64,000 nt of DNA from an uncultured Paracoccaceae bacterium (lineage in GTDB: Bacteria; Pseudomonadota; Alphaproteobacteria; Rhodobacterales; Rhodobacteraceae): positions 1 through 64,000 of the forward strand of contig CAMFGW010000010.1 in the NCBI GenBank assembly GCA_945952025.1. The letters are read 5' to 3'. Every line of letters starts with the position of its first letter. Position 1 is the first letter of the stretch. The notes under the pieces were generated by a model. That model was not told the origin of the DNA. It searched no databases and saw only the letters and a list, made by a program, of their open reading frames with translations. The position numbers were made by a program, and so were the translations under genes. This document shows positions 51,126-60,366 of the stretch, in pieces.

Positions 51126-52637
51126 TTAGTTGACGCCCCGCCGGACGAAGAGGCCAGCCGCTTCAGCCGCGGCTCGCAATGCCTTGGATTTGTTGACGGT
51201 TTCCTGGTATTCGGCTGCCGGGTCGCTGTCGTGGACCACGCCGCCGCCGGCCTGGATGTAGAGCTGTCCGTCCTTGACCACGGCGGTCCTCAGCGCGATG
51301 CACATGTCCATCTCGCCGTTCGCGGCGAAATAGCCGACGCCGCCGCCGTAGATGCCGCGCTTTTCGGGCTCGAGCTCGTTGATGATCTCCATCGCCCGGA
51401 CCTTCGGCGCGCCCGAAACGGTGCCGGCTGGCAGGCCGGCCAGCAGGGCCGACAGCGCGTCCTGCCCCTCGGCAATCTCACCGACGACGTTCGAGACGAT
51501 GTGCATGACATGGCTGTAGCGTTCGATCACGAAGCGCTCGGTCGGGCGCACGCTGCCCAGCTTGGCGACGCGGCCCACGTCGTTGCGGCCAAGGTCCAGA
51601 AGCATCAGGTGCTCTGCCAGTTCCTTCCGGTCGGCCAAAAGGTCTGCTTCGAGCGCGCGATCCTCGTCCGCGGTCGCGCCGCGCGGGCGGGTGCCAGCGA
51701 TGGGGCGGATCGTGACCTCGCCGCCGCGGAGCCGCACCAGGATCTCGGGGCTGGCGCCGACGATCTGGAAGTCGCCGAAATTGAAATAGAGCATGAAGGG
51801 CGAGGGGTTCGTCTGCCGCAGCGAGCGGTAGAGCGCGAAGGGCGGCAGGGTGAAATCGGCCGCCCAACGTTGTGAAGGAACAACCTGAAAGATGTCGCCT
51901 GCCCTGATGTATTCCTTGGCTTTTTCGACCGCGGCCATGTAGGCATCGGGCGTGAAATTGGACCGAAGCTCGCCCAGGGGGGCGGCTGCGCCCAGCGTGC
52001 GGCCCGCATCGCCCGGTGCGCGTTCCAGGTCGCGCACGGCGTCCATGACCCGCTCGGCCGCCTGCGCATAGGCGGCCCGCGCGGTCAGGCCCGAACCGGC
52101 CCAGGCGGGGGAACAGACCGTCACCTCGCCCTTGACCCCGTCCAGCACCGCAACCACCGTCGGGCGCATCAGCATCGCGTCCGGCACGGCCAGCGGGTCG
52201 GCCTTGGCTTCGGGCAGGCGCTCGACCAGGCGGATCATGTCGTAGCCCAGGTAGCCGAAGAGGCCGGCCGCGATCGGCGGGATGCCGTCCGGCAATTCCA
52301 TCCGGCTTTCGGCAATCAGCGCGCGCAGGCTCGTCAGCGGGTCGGCGCCCGCAGGCTCGAAGGCGAGGGCGTCAAAGCGCGCCTGGCGGTTCAGGCGCGC
52401 GCTGTTGCCCCGGCAGTGCCAGATCAGGTCGGGTTTCAGCCCCACGACCGAATAGCGGCCGCGCACCTCGCCCCCGGTGACGCTTTCCAGCATGAAGCTC
52501 ATCGGTGCGGCGTCGGCCAGCTTCAGCATCAGGCTGACCGGCGTGTCCAGATCGGCGGCGAGCCGGACGTGGACCAGCTGGCTCTGTCCCTTGACCCAGG
52601 CAGCCTCGAAGGCGGAAAAATCTGGTAGTATATGCAC
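51126..52637 (-). CDS. trpE: Anthranilate synthase component I
   Basis: Converts chorismate to anthranilate with ammonia from TrpG. The 503-aa enzyme has the tryptophan-binding N-terminal region (MSFMLESVTGGEVRGRYSVV) and the chorismate-binding domain with AGDIFQVVPSQRW, IRPIAGTRPRG, DLGRNDVGRV, AGTVSGAPKVRAMEII and GIYGGGVGYF. The start is GTG at 52637, 9 nt after the ppiD stop, with AAGG at moderate spacing; PpiD and TrpE are thus probably cotranscribed. No leader peptide with Trp codons is seen, so attenuation at this place is unlikely. Confidence 0.96.
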   Translation of the reverse strand: MHILPDFSAFEAAWVKGQSQLVHVRLAADLDTPVSLMLKLADAAPMSFMLESVTGGEVRGRYSVVGLKPDLIWHCRGNSARLNRQARFDALAFEPAGADPLTSLRALIAESRMELPDGIPPIAAGLFGYLGYDMIRLVERLPEAKADPLAVPDAMLMRPTVVAVLDGVKGEVTVCSPAWAGSGLTARAAYAQAAERVMDAVRDLERAPGDAGRTLGAAAPLGELRSNFTPDAYMAAVEKAKEYIRAGDIFQVVPSQRWAADFTLPPFALYRSLRQTNPSPFMLYFNFGDFQIVGASPEILVRLRGGEVTIRPIAGTRPRGATADEDRALEADLLADRKELAEHLMLLDLGRNDVGRVAKLGSVRPTERFVIERYSHVMHIVSNVVGEIAEGQDALSALLAGLPAGTVSGAPKVRAMEIINELEPEKRGIYGGGVGYFAANGEMDMCIALRTAVVKDGQLYIQAGGGVVHDSDPAAEYQETVNKSKALRAAAEAAGLFVRRGVN

Positions 52638-52646
52638 TTAGGGGCC

Positions 52647-54500
52647 TTACTTCAGCTGGTTGTTGGCCGCGTTCAGCGCCGCCTGGTCGATGGTGACGGT
52701 GGTCGTCGCCTGCAGCGCGCGGGTATAGAGGTCCATCACGTCGCTGCCCATCGACTGCGAGAGTTGCGCCGCGACCTGGTCGCGGGTCGCCTTGTAGGCA
52801 GCGCTTGCCGGATCGGCCGGGGTCACGCTTTCCAGTGCGACGAGCCAGACCTTGCCGCCGGCGTCGACGACCTTCGTTTCGCCCGCCTTCATGGCAAAGA
52901 CCGCTTGAGCCACGGCCGGGTCGGCGTCCTGGACATGGCCGTTTCGCGCGAAGTCGGTCAGGTGCGTCGTCACCAGGCCAAGCTTTTCGAGCGTCGTGCC
53001 GTTCTGGACCAGCGCCAGCTGCTCTTCAGCCAGTGACAGAAGCTGGCGATGTGTCTCATCCTCGGTCCAGTCGGCGATGACCTGGTCCTTGACCTGATCG
53101 AGGGGCTTCAGGCTCGGCGGGTCGATGCCGTCGAGCTGGATGGCGAAGACGCCGCCATCGTCCAGCTGGATCAGCGTCGGGAAGCTGTCGGCCGTGACCT
53201 CCTGTGCCGCCTTGCGGAAGGCCTCGTAGCCGGTCAGGCCGCCTTCGGCCTCGGCATTGTAGGCGATCTTGCCGCTGGTCATGTCCCGGGTTTCCTTGGC
53301 CACGTCGGCAAGGCTCGCGCCGCTGGCAAGGTTGTCCTCGATCTTGGCGGACTGCTCGGCGATCATGCGCCGCGCGCGGTCAAGCGCCACAATGTCGTTC
53401 AACTCCGGCCGCGCCTCGTCGAAGGTCGTCGTCTCGGCCGGCAGGACGCCCTGCAGTGCGAAGAGCGCGGGCCCGAGCGGGCTGTCGAGCGGGCCGATGA
53501 CGCTGGGGCCGGTCATGGCGAAAACCGCGTCGCCCGCCGGGCCCAGGTCGTCGTGGCCGACCTCGCCCAGGTCGACATCCTTGGGCGTCAGGCCGCGTTC
53601 GCGCACCAGATCCTCGAACGAGGCGGTCTTGGCGTCGAAGCGCGCCTTGGCGGCCTGCGCATCCGCGACGGTCGGGAAGACCAGCCGGGCGACCTTGCGC
53701 TTTTCGGGCACGAGGTATTCGGATTTCCGCGCCTCGTATGCCTGCTTCAGCGCCGCCTCATCGACCTGGACGTGCGCCTTCACATCGTCGGGCGACAGCC
53801 AGACATAGGTGATCTGGCGCGTCTCGGGGCGCATGTAGCTGTCCTTGTGGCCGTCATACCAGGCCTGGACCTGCGCATCGGTCGGGGCGGCGACCGGCTG
53901 GGCCAGGTCAGAGCCGATCAGCTCGGCATAGGCGAAGGCCCGGCGTTCGCCCTGCCACGAAGTCAGCCGGTCGGCTGCGGGCGGGGGGGCTGTGACACCG
54001 GTCAGGACGGCGCCCTGCAGGATGGTGCGCGCGCCCTCGTCCCGCAGCATCTGTTCGAACTCGACTTCGGTCATGCCCTGCTGCTGGAGCCACATGCTGT
54101 AAATGTCGCGGCTGAAGGCGCCGTCCGTGCCCCGGAAGATCGGGGCCGAGGTGATGCGGTCGCGGACGGCGGCGTCGCCGATCGACAGGCCCATCTTGTC
54201 GGCCTCGTCCTCCATCGCGGCCCAGGTCACGAGCGTGCCAAGGACCTGGCGGTCGACACCCATCTGCTGGGCGCGGTCGAAGCCCACCGCCTCGCCGATC
54301 TGGGCCGAGAGCGCATTCATCTCCTGCCGCATGGCGCGGGCATAGTCGTTCACGCCGATCGGGCGGCTGCCGACCTGGCCGATCGAGGACACGGTCTGGC
54401 TGAAGTTGGTGACGCCGTAGCCGCCGAGGCCCACCATCACCAGGGCGAGAACCGCCCAGATCACCGAGTTGGCGCGCTTGCGGCGCAGGGGCGTCGACAT
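52647..54500 (-). CDS. ppiD: Peptidyl-prolyl isomerase PpiD-like periplasmic chaperone
   Basis: Membrane-anchored periplasmic folding factor (617 aa). An N-terminal membrane helix (about 13-32, VIWAVLALVMVGLGGYGV) is followed by a SurA-N-like helical domain (about 40-180), then a parvulin-like PpiC region (about 230-370; ETRQITYVWLSPDDV, LGEVGHDDLGPAGDAVFAM). A long C-terminal helical part resembles PpiD. The isomerase residues are not well conserved, so chaperone activity is more likely than catalysis. It precedes trpE by 9 nt, and 87 nt separate it from the aminotransferase gene. Confidence 0.88.
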   Translation of the reverse strand: MSTPLRRKRANSVIWAVLALVMVGLGGYGVTNFSQTVSSIGQVGSRPIGVNDYARAMRQEMNALSAQIGEAVGFDRAQQMGVDRQVLGTLVTWAAMEDEADKMGLSIGDAAVRDRITSAPIFRGTDGAFSRDIYSMWLQQQGMTEVEFEQMLRDEGARTILQGAVLTGVTAPPPAADRLTSWQGERRAFAYAELIGSDLAQPVAAPTDAQVQAWYDGHKDSYMRPETRQITYVWLSPDDVKAHVQVDEAALKQAYEARKSEYLVPEKRKVARLVFPTVADAQAAKARFDAKTASFEDLVRERGLTPKDVDLGEVGHDDLGPAGDAVFAMTGPSVIGPLDSPLGPALFALQGVLPAETTTFDEARPELNDIVALDRARRMIAEQSAKIEDNLASGASLADVAKETRDMTSGKIAYNAEAEGGLTGYEAFRKAAQEVTADSFPTLIQLDDGGVFAIQLDGIDPPSLKPLDQVKDQVIADWTEDETHRQLLSLAEEQLALVQNGTTLEKLGLVTTHLTDFARNGHVQDADPAVAQAVFAMKAGETKVVDAGGKVWLVALESVTPADPASAAYKATRDQVAAQLSQSMGSDVMDLYTRALQATTTVTIDQAALNAANNQLK

Positions 54501-54587
54501 GGGGAACCTCCGGTCTGGGGTCGCGACCTCGGACCCGTTCGTCTCTTAGGCGGTTCGCCGCTGTCGGGCAAGCCGGACGGGTGCGGC

Positions 54588-55766
54588 TCAGGCCTTCCAG
54601 GCCGCGAGCCGGGCGCACATTTCGGCTATGCCCTTGCGGTCGACGTTGGCGAAGGCGATGCGCATGGTCCGCGCGCCCATGGCCGCCCCGTCGGGCGTGA
54701 ACATGGTGCCGGGCAGCATCAGAAGCCCCGCCTCGCGCACCAGCCGCTGCGCCACCTGGGCCGAGTTCAGGCCCTGCGGCACCTCGGCAAAGGCGAAATA
54801 GGCGCCGCAGCCCATGAGCCGCCAGTCGGGCAGGGCGCGGAAACCTTCGACGACGGCATCGCGGCGGGCAAGGATTTCCTGCCGCTCGCCCGCGAGCCAC
54901 TGCCCGAGGTTGCGCATCCCCCAAAGGGCGCCGATCTGGCCCATCTGGCTGGCCGAGATCGACAGGGTGTCGAGCACCTTTTCGACCTGGGCCATGAAGG
55001 CGCCGCCCGCGACGATGGCGCCGACCCGGTGGCCGGTCAGGCGGAAGGCCTTCGAGAAGGAATAGAGCTGCACGAAACTGCCGCGCCAGTCGGGGTCGGA
55101 AAAGAGGTCGTGCGGCGCGCCCGGACGGCTGTCGAAGTCGCGGTAGGTCTCATCCACGATGAGCGCGATGCCCCTTTCCTTCGCCAGCTCGTAGAAGGCG
55201 CGGACGAGCGATGCGGGATATTCGACTCCGCCGGGATTGTTCGGAGTTACCAAAGTGATGGCGCGTGTTCTTGATGTGATGAGCGCGCGCGCGGCCTCGG
55301 GGTCCGGCAGCAGGTCGGCGCCGGCCATCAGCGGCACGCAGGTGACGCCCGACATGTCGAGCCACATCTTGTGATTGAAATACCAGGGCGCGGGCAGGAC
55401 GACCTCGTCGCCCTGGCCGGCAAGGGTCAGGATCGTGGCGCAGAAGGCCATGTTGCAGCCCTGGGTGATCGCCACTTCGGACGCGGCGACGGGCGCGCCA
55501 TAGGCGGCACTCCAGTCCTGCGCCACCTGGGCGCGCAGGTCGTCGTTGCCTAGGACGGGGCCGTAAAGGTGCGCCGACGGGTCGTTCAGTGCCGCCTCGG
55601 CCAGCGCGCGGCGCAGGCCTTCGGGCGGGGGCTCGACCGGGGCGGCCTGGCTCACGTTCAGAAGCGGGCGGTCGGGCGGGAAGGTCACGCCTTCCGTCCA
55701 GCGCCGGGCTTCCATGACCGGGGGGGCGAAGGTGGCCGCGACCGCCGGATTGATGCGAAATTCCAT
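54588..55766 (-). CDS. Class I/II pyridoxal-phosphate aminotransferase
   Basis: 392-aa aminotransferase of the aspartate-aminotransferase fold. The PLP lysine lies in LYSFSKAFRLTGHRVGAIV, the Asp/Tyr pair in IALIVDETYRDF, and the N-contact in VTPNNPGGVEYP; QGCNMAFCATILTLAG and LPAPWYFNHKMWLDM complete the picture. The substrate cannot be read; an aromatic or Ala/Asp-type donor is possible. The start at 55766 leaves 2 nt to the DUF2127 gene upstream, so both are likely translated from one transcript. Confidence 0.88.
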   Translation of the reverse strand: MEFRINPAVAATFAPPVMEARRWTEGVTFPPDRPLLNVSQAAPVEPPPEGLRRALAEAALNDPSAHLYGPVLGNDDLRAQVAQDWSAAYGAPVAASEVAITQGCNMAFCATILTLAGQGDEVVLPAPWYFNHKMWLDMSGVTCVPLMAGADLLPDPEAARALITSRTRAITLVTPNNPGGVEYPASLVRAFYELAKERGIALIVDETYRDFDSRPGAPHDLFSDPDWRGSFVQLYSFSKAFRLTGHRVGAIVAGGAFMAQVEKVLDTLSISASQMGQIGALWGMRNLGQWLAGERQEILARRDAVVEGFRALPDWRLMGCGAYFAFAEVPQGLNSAQVAQRLVREAGLLMLPGTMFTPDGAAMGARTMRIAFANVDRKGIAEMCARLAAWKA

Positions 55767-55768
55767 GT

Positions 55769-56299
55769 TCAGACCTCTTCGCCTGCCGTGACCTGACGCT
55801 TCAGGACCTTGTATTCCTGGCCGATCAGCCCGACCATGAACAGGTCGAAGATCGCCAGCAGCAACAGGACCGGCGAGCCGTAGGTCATGAATTCGTGCAG
55901 CTGGTAGATGACGAAGCCGATCAGCACGACCATCGCCACCGGATAGGCCCAGAGCACCTTGCGCCAGAGCATGAGCACCATGGTCAGCTTCAGGCCGCCA
56001 TGGGCCAGCAGATACCAGCCGTAGAAGGACTGGATGTGCACCGGAAAATAGTCGACTGCCTGCCGCGTCCACTCGGCCATCGTGTCGTCGGGGCGGGCCG
56101 CCAGGTTGTGATGGGTCAGCCAGAAGGCCAGGCGGGCGGCCAGGTTGTTCGGGGTCAGCAGAAGGCCGATCCCGGCCAGAGTTTCGCCGCTGCACAGGAC
56201 GCCCTTGATCGCCAGGCTCGCCTCGAAGAGCCAGTGCGCCACGCGCGCCGCGAACGTCCGGTCGCGCCTCAGGTTTGCCGCTGCCTCTGTCACCGCCAT
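55769..56299 (-). CDS. DUF2127-type membrane protein
   Basis: 176-aa integral membrane protein with four hydrophobic segments (about 27-48, 88-105, 116-135, 142-160). HWLFEASLAIKGV, FYGWYLLAHGGLKLTMVL and WRKVLWAYPVAMVV, with YQLHEFMTYGS, fit DUF2127. The function of this family is unknown. It lies 2 nt before the aminotransferase start and 41 nt after the phosphoribosyltransferase stop, so it may be in one minus-strand operon with both. Confidence 0.8.
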   Translation of the reverse strand: MAVTEAAANLRRDRTFAARVAHWLFEASLAIKGVLCSGETLAGIGLLLTPNNLAARLAFWLTHHNLAARPDDTMAEWTRQAVDYFPVHIQSFYGWYLLAHGGLKLTMVLMLWRKVLWAYPVAMVVLIGFVIYQLHEFMTYGSPVLLLLAIFDLFMVGLIGQEYKVLKRQVTAGEEV

Positions 56300-56340
56300 G
56301 TCGGGCGTTCCTTCAGGTTCCGATCCGCCGCCCGGACCCT

Positions 56341-56847
56341 TCAGTCCTTGCCCCGGAAGGGCTCGACATACTGCAGCGCCATGTCCCAGGGGAAGAAGAT
56401 CCAGGTGTCCTGGCTCACCTCGGTGATGTAGCTGCTGACCAGCGGCTTGCCCTGCGGCTTGGCGTAGACCGTTGCAAAATGAGCCTTGGGATAGAGGCTG
56501 CGGACCAGTTCCAGCGTCTTGCCGGTGTCGACCAGGTCATCGACGATCAGGATGCCGTCGCCGTCGCGCATCAGTTCGGCCTGCGGGCTTTTGGTCACGA
56601 TGGCCTGGGCGGCGCGGTCCTGGTGGCTGTAGCTTCTCACGCTGATCGTATCGACCACGCGGATGTCGAGCTCACGTGCCACGATCATCGCCGGGACAAG
56701 GCCGCCGCGGGTGATGGCGACGACGGCGCGCCAGCCGCCATCCTGGGGCCCATGTCCGTCCAGCCGCCAGGCGAGCGCGCGGGCGTCGCGGTGGATCTGG
56801 TCCCAACTGACGTGGAAGCCCTTCTCGTGCGGAAGCCGTTCCTTCAT
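56341..56847 (-). CDS. gpt: Xanthine/guanine phosphoribosyltransferase
   Basis: Purine salvage enzyme that makes XMP/GMP from the base and PRPP. The 168-aa protein has the PRPP-binding motif [18 protein letters not shown] and the purine-site segment [19 protein letters not shown], with [20 protein letters not shown] near residue 45, close to E. coli Gpt. The start at 56847 ([11 protein letters not shown]) follows GGGGGA; the open frame continues 20 codons upstream. fabI lies 139 nt upstream on the same strand. Confidence 0.92.
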   Translation of the reverse strand: MKERLPHEKGFHVSWDQIHRDARALAWRLDGHGPQDGGWRAVVAITRGGLVPAMIVARELDIRVVDTISVRSYSHQDRAAQAIVTKSPQAELMRDGDGILIVDDLVDTGKTLELVRSLYPKAHFATVYAKPQGKPLVSSYITEVSQDTWIFFPWDMALQYVEPFRGKD

Positions 56848-56986
56848 CCTGTCCCCCTGGCAGCGTCCGGCCCCGTCGGGGCCGGTGGTGAGCGAGACTC
56901 CAATCACGGCCCGCGCCGCCGCGCAAGCCTGCTCACGCGGCTTTCATCGGAACAGGGGGGACGGTCGGGCGCGGGTGCCCGGGCCG

Positions 56987-57808
56987 TCAGTCCTTCCGGC
57001 CGGTCACCACGTCGATGTCGGGCGCATCGACGGCCTTCATGCCCACGACATGATAGCCGCAATCGACGTGATGCGTCTCGCCCGTGACGCCCGAGCCGAG
57101 GTCGGACAGGAGGTAGAGCGCGGATTTGCCCACGTCTTCCTGCGTGACGTTGCGGCGCAGGGGCGAGTTAAGCTCGTTCCACTTCAGGATATAGCGGAAG
57201 TCGCCGATGCCGCTTGCGGCCAGCGTCTTGATCGGGCCGGCCGAGATCGCGTTGCAGCGGATGCCGTCCTTGCCCAGGTCCTCGGCGATGTAGCGCACCG
57301 AGGCCTCGAGTGCTGCCTTGGCGATGCCCATCACATTGTAGTGGGGCATGACCCGTTCGGCGCCGTAGTAGGTCAGCGTCAGAAGGCTGCCCCCGTCCGG
57401 CATCATCGCGGCGGCGCGGCGGCAGACGGCGGTGAAGGAATAGACCGAAATGTCCATCGTCATGCGGAAGTTGTCGGCGCTCGTGTCCACATAGCGGCCG
57501 CGCAATTCGTTCTTGTCCGAAAAGCCGATGGCATGGACCAGGAAGTCGATCTTGCCCCAGGTCTTGGCCAGATCGGCAAAAAGCCGGTCCAGCGAGGCTT
57601 CGTCCGACACGTCGCATTCCATCAGTATATCCGAGCCGACCTCGGCCGCGAGCGGGCGCACCCGCTTCATCAGGGCCTCGCCCTGGTAAGAGAACGCCAG
57701 TTCCGCCCCCTCCGACGCGCAAGCCTTGGCGATGCCCCAGGCGATCGACTTGTCGTTCGCAACACCCATGATCAGGCCGCGTTTTCCCGCCAGAAGACCC
57801 TTCGCCAT
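56987..57808 (-). CDS. fabI: Enoyl-ACP reductase FabI
   Basis: NADH-dependent last step of the fatty-acid elongation cycle. The 273-aa short-chain reductase shows GLIMGVANDKSIAWGIAKA (cofactor site), the catalytic YNVMGIAK (Tyr-x6-Lys) preceded by YYGAERVMPH, RCNAISAGPIKTLAASGI and SDLGSGVTGETHHVDCGYH. Among enoyl reductases this is clearly the FabI class. It is divergent from pdxH, with a 145-nt intergenic region that must contain both promoters. Confidence 0.96.
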   Translation of the reverse strand: MAKGLLAGKRGLIMGVANDKSIAWGIAKACASEGAELAFSYQGEALMKRVRPLAAEVGSDILMECDVSDEASLDRLFADLAKTWGKIDFLVHAIGFSDKNELRGRYVDTSADNFRMTMDISVYSFTAVCRRAAAMMPDGGSLLTLTYYGAERVMPHYNVMGIAKAALEASVRYIAEDLGKDGIRCNAISAGPIKTLAASGIGDFRYILKWNELNSPLRRNVTQEDVGKSALYLLSDLGSGVTGETHHVDCGYHVVGMKAVDAPDIDVVTGRKD

Positions 57809-57953
57809 CGCTATTCACCCCCTCGTTGTGCAGGATCAGGCTTAAAGAAAGTTCCTTCTTGCTTCAAGGCCATGGACTCCCTACGTGACAGGCACAAGAC
57901 TCTGTAGCTCGGCCGGCAAACCATGGCCGGGCGCGTATTTTTCGGGCCCAACC

Positions 57954-58559
57954 ATGTCGGATCGAAGCGGACTGTTTGCCGGGGAGAACCCATTCGCGCT
58001 CGCGCGTGCCTGGCTTTCGGAAGCCGAGGCGGCCGAGCCGAATGATCCCAATGCCATTGCGCTTGCCACGGTTGACGCGGACGGGATGCCCAATGTCCGC
58101 ATGGTGCTTCTGAAAGAGATCACCGACCGCGACTTCGTCTTCTATACGAACTACGGCTCGGCCAAGGGGCGCGAGATCGACGGTTCGGGGAAGGCGGCCT
58201 TCGTCATGCACTGGAAGAGCCTGCGCAGGCAGATCCGGGTGCGCGGGCTGACCGAGCGGGAAGAGGGGCCCGAGGCCGACCGCTATTATGCCTCGCGCTC
58301 GCTGCAGAGCCGGCTGGGGGCCTGGGCGTCGCGTCAATCCGCACCCCTTGCATCCCGCCTGTCGTTGATGGCAGAAGTGGCGAGGGTGACAGTTTCGCAA
58401 GGTGCAAACCCTGCAAGACCAGCCTTCTGGGGCGGATTGCGGATTTGCCCGCTTGAGATCGAATTTTGGGCAGACGGCGCGTTCCGCCTGCACGATCGCT
58501 TTCAGTGGCGCCGCGCGAGTGCCACTGATTCTTGGTCGGTTACTCGTTTACATCCCTGA
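57954..58559 (+). CDS. pdxH: Pyridoxine/pyridoxamine 5'-phosphate oxidase
   Basis: FMN enzyme that makes pyridoxal 5'-phosphate. The 201-aa protein has [53 protein letters not shown] and the C-terminal [20 protein letters not shown] followed by LHDRFQWRR, all typical. The segment between about 130 and 160 ([20 protein letters not shown]) is more diverged than usual. The start at 57954 agrees with the family; the frame is open 23 codons further upstream. Confidence 0.93.
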   Translation: MSDRSGLFAGENPFALARAWLSEAEAAEPNDPNAIALATVDADGMPNVRMVLLKEITDRDFVFYTNYGSAKGREIDGSGKAAFVMHWKSLRRQIRVRGLTEREEGPEADRYYASRSLQSRLGAWASRQSAPLASRLSLMAEVARVTVSQGANPARPAFWGGLRICPLEIEFWADGAFRLHDRFQWRRASATDSWSVTRLHP

Positions 58560-58675
58560 AATGCCATTTAAACCCATGTCGGGTTGCGTTAAATTTGGCG
58601 GCGTGCTGCGGGACTGGTGTTGTTTTGTGCGGTGAATGGTGAACTGGACAGAACAGACGAAGGATACGACCTGCA

Positions 58676-59212
58676 ATGGACGAACGGGAAGAGACGCTGG
58701 ACGTGCTGGACGGCCTCGTCAAATGGTTCGACGCGTCGAAGGGCTTTGGCTTCATAGTGGCGGACACGGGTGGCCCGGACATACTGCTGCATGCCAACGT
58801 GTTGCGCAATTTCGGGCAGGGTTCCGTCGCGGATAACGCCCGCATCACCGTCCGCGTCCAGCGCACCCAGAGGGGTGCCCAGGCGACAGAGATCCTGTCC
58901 ATCTCCGCACCCCCGCCCGACGAAGAGCGCGCGCCGATCGAGGATCTGGGCGACAGCGACGCCGAAACCATCGCGGCGCTGCCGCTGGAGCCGGCCCGGG
59001 TCAAATGGTTCGACAAGGGCAAGGGATTTGGCTTTGCAAATTCCTTTGGACGGCCCGAAGATATCTTCATCCATATCGAGGTGCTGCGCCGGTCCGGCTT
59101 TGCCGATCTGAGCCCCGGCGAGGCAGTCTGCGTCCGGGTGATCGAAGGCAAGAGGGGGCGGATGGCCGCCCAGATCTGTTCGTGGGAAAACGCGCTCAAA
59201 GGACGGAAGTGA
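58676..59212 (+). CDS. Cold-shock protein with two cold-shock domains
   Basis: 178-aa RNA/DNA-binding protein. It has two CSDs separated by an acidic linker (PPPDEERAPIEDLGDSDAE): the first at about 11-75 (GLVKWFDASKGFGFIVA), the second at about 106-172 (ARVKWFDKGKGFGFANS, DIFIHIEVLRRSG). RNP1 (KGFGF) is intact in both; RNP2 reads DILLHANVL in the first and DIFIHIEVL in the second, so the usual VFVHF is altered in both. Duplicated-CSD proteins are typical of alphaproteobacteria. Its stop overlaps the GTG start of the DUF192 gene. Confidence 0.93.
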   Translation: MDEREETLDVLDGLVKWFDASKGFGFIVADTGGPDILLHANVLRNFGQGSVADNARITVRVQRTQRGAQATEILSISAPPPDEERAPIEDLGDSDAETIAALPLEPARVKWFDKGKGFGFANSFGRPEDIFIHIEVLRRSGFADLSPGEAVCVRVIEGKRGRMAAQICSWENALKGRK

Positions 59213-59910
59213 CCGCTGCGCGCAGGCGCGCCGCCCTGTCGCTGTGCCTGTCCGTTTCCCTTTCCCTGTCCGTGTTGGGGCTTGCTGCCGTCGGGGCCGG
59301 GGCCCAGACGCTTGCGCCCCAACCCTCGCCCCAACCCTCGCCGGGTGTGCCGACCGGGGGGCTCAGCCCCTCGGGCACCGGCACAACGCCGCTGATTCCG
59401 ATCAGCCCGGGCTCGACAAGCTTGGCGGACTCGATGGCCGTCCCCGCGCCCTTGCCGGAAGCTGCCTGCGCGCCGGACCGCATCCGCCTCCGGGGCGTCA
59501 AGGGGCCGGTCGAAGTCGCGGTCGAGGTCGCGCGCACCCCCGAAGAGCGCGCCAAGGGGCTGATGTTCCGCACCGACCTCGCGCCCGGCAGCGGCATGGT
59601 CTTCTTCTATGACACGCCCTCGGCCGTGGCCTTCTGGATGAAGAACACGCTGATCCCGCTCGACCTCCTGTTCATCTCGTCTCAGGGCAAGGTGATCCGG
59701 CTGGCCGCCGGGGCGCAGCCGATGGACGAGACGCCGATTCCCTCGCGCGGGCCGATCGTGCTGGTCCTCGAGGTGCCGGGCGGCTGGGCCGCCGCCGCCG
59801 GGCTGAGGGAAGGCGCCATCGTCCAGAGCCCGCTTCTGGACCAGGCCCGCGCCTTCTGGCCCTGCCCGTTGTCCGGGGCGATTCCCCTGACGATCGCGCC
59901 CACGCCCTGA
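59209..59910 (+). CDS. Secreted DUF192-family protein
   Basis: 233-aa precursor starting at GTG, which overlaps the cold-shock gene stop (GTGA). The signal peptide covers about 1-32 (ALSLCLSVSLSLSVLGLAAV, then GAGAQ). A Pro/Ser-rich linker (APQPSPQPSPG) precedes the DUF192 domain (about 95-225): VARTPEERAKGLMFRTDLA, SGMVFFYDTPSAVAFWMKNT and PLDLLFIS. The function of DUF192 is not known. Coupling to a cold-shock gene is a recurrent neighbourhood in this order (general knowledge, not checked). The transcript may be closed by sequences before tRNA-Pro. Confidence 0.85.
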   Translation: MTAARRRAALSLCLSVSLSLSVLGLAAVGAGAQTLAPQPSPQPSPGVPTGGLSPSGTGTTPLIPISPGSTSLADSMAVPAPLPEAACAPDRIRLRGVKGPVEVAVEVARTPEERAKGLMFRTDLAPGSGMVFFYDTPSAVAFWMKNTLIPLDLLFISSQGKVIRLAAGAQPMDETPIPSRGPIVLVLEVPGGWAAAAGLREGAIVQSPLLDQARAFWPCPLSGAIPLTIAPTP

Positions 59911-59977
59911 CAGACGGGCGGGGCAGGGTCCGCGCGCCCCTTTCTTTCCCGCGCCCGACCGGCTAGGAACGATCCGT

Positions 59978-60054
59978 CGGGGCGTAGCGCAGTCTGGTAG
60001 CGCGACGGTTTTGGGTACCGTAGGCCGGGGGTTCGAATCCTCTCGCCCCGACCA
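59978..60054 (+). tRNA. tRNA-Pro (anticodon TGG)
   Basis: Complete cloverleaf: acceptor stem CGGGGCG/CGCCCCG, D-arm GCGCAGTCTGGTAGCGC, anticodon stem ACGGT/ACCGT with loop TTTGGGT (anticodon TGG), T-loop TTCGAAT, discriminator A and encoded CCA. Confidence 0.97.
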
Positions 60055-60366
60055 CCGCTTTCGCCCGATCCTCCAAGCCGTTTTTGCCGCGCGGGCGCCT
60101 CGCCCGGTGCAATTCCCCGGCAGTGCGTCATTTTTGCCAAGGCCGGTTTCGGGGCACCCGCGACCCCCCAGCCTGTGGACAGGTTTGTGCATTTCCTCAG
60201 TCCGAAGGCGCAAACCCGCCATGGTCCAACGTTTTTCGCGAAGGCTCATCCGATGCCTGAATGTGCAAGACTCGCAAGGCCGGGCGACTGCGGGAAGGGC
60301 GGGGCGAAGGTCAATGGGCCACGGGGGGGGACGTTCGAAATTTACTCGTTGACGGTTTTGTGAAAT
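60055..60366. other. Gene-free upstream part of the nrdJ leader region
   Basis: No open frame here has a ribosome site or recognisable product. I looked for an adenosylcobalamin riboswitch, which would suit a B12-dependent enzyme, and found none of its conserved boxes. A hairpin GGCCGG-ACGAA-CCGGCC at 60473-60489 lies nearer to the gene. The stretch may hold the nrdJ promoter and binding sites. Confidence 0.5.

Noticed and set aside
57838..57868. AAGAA-N6-TTCTT dyad between fabI and pdxH as an operator
   Set aside because: Only 5-bp arms in an AT-richer promoter stretch; too weak to call.
60172..60182. DnaA-box-like TGTGGACAG and a possible origin
   Set aside because: Single site with two mismatches, no AT-rich stretch, no dnaA/dnaN or parAB nearby.
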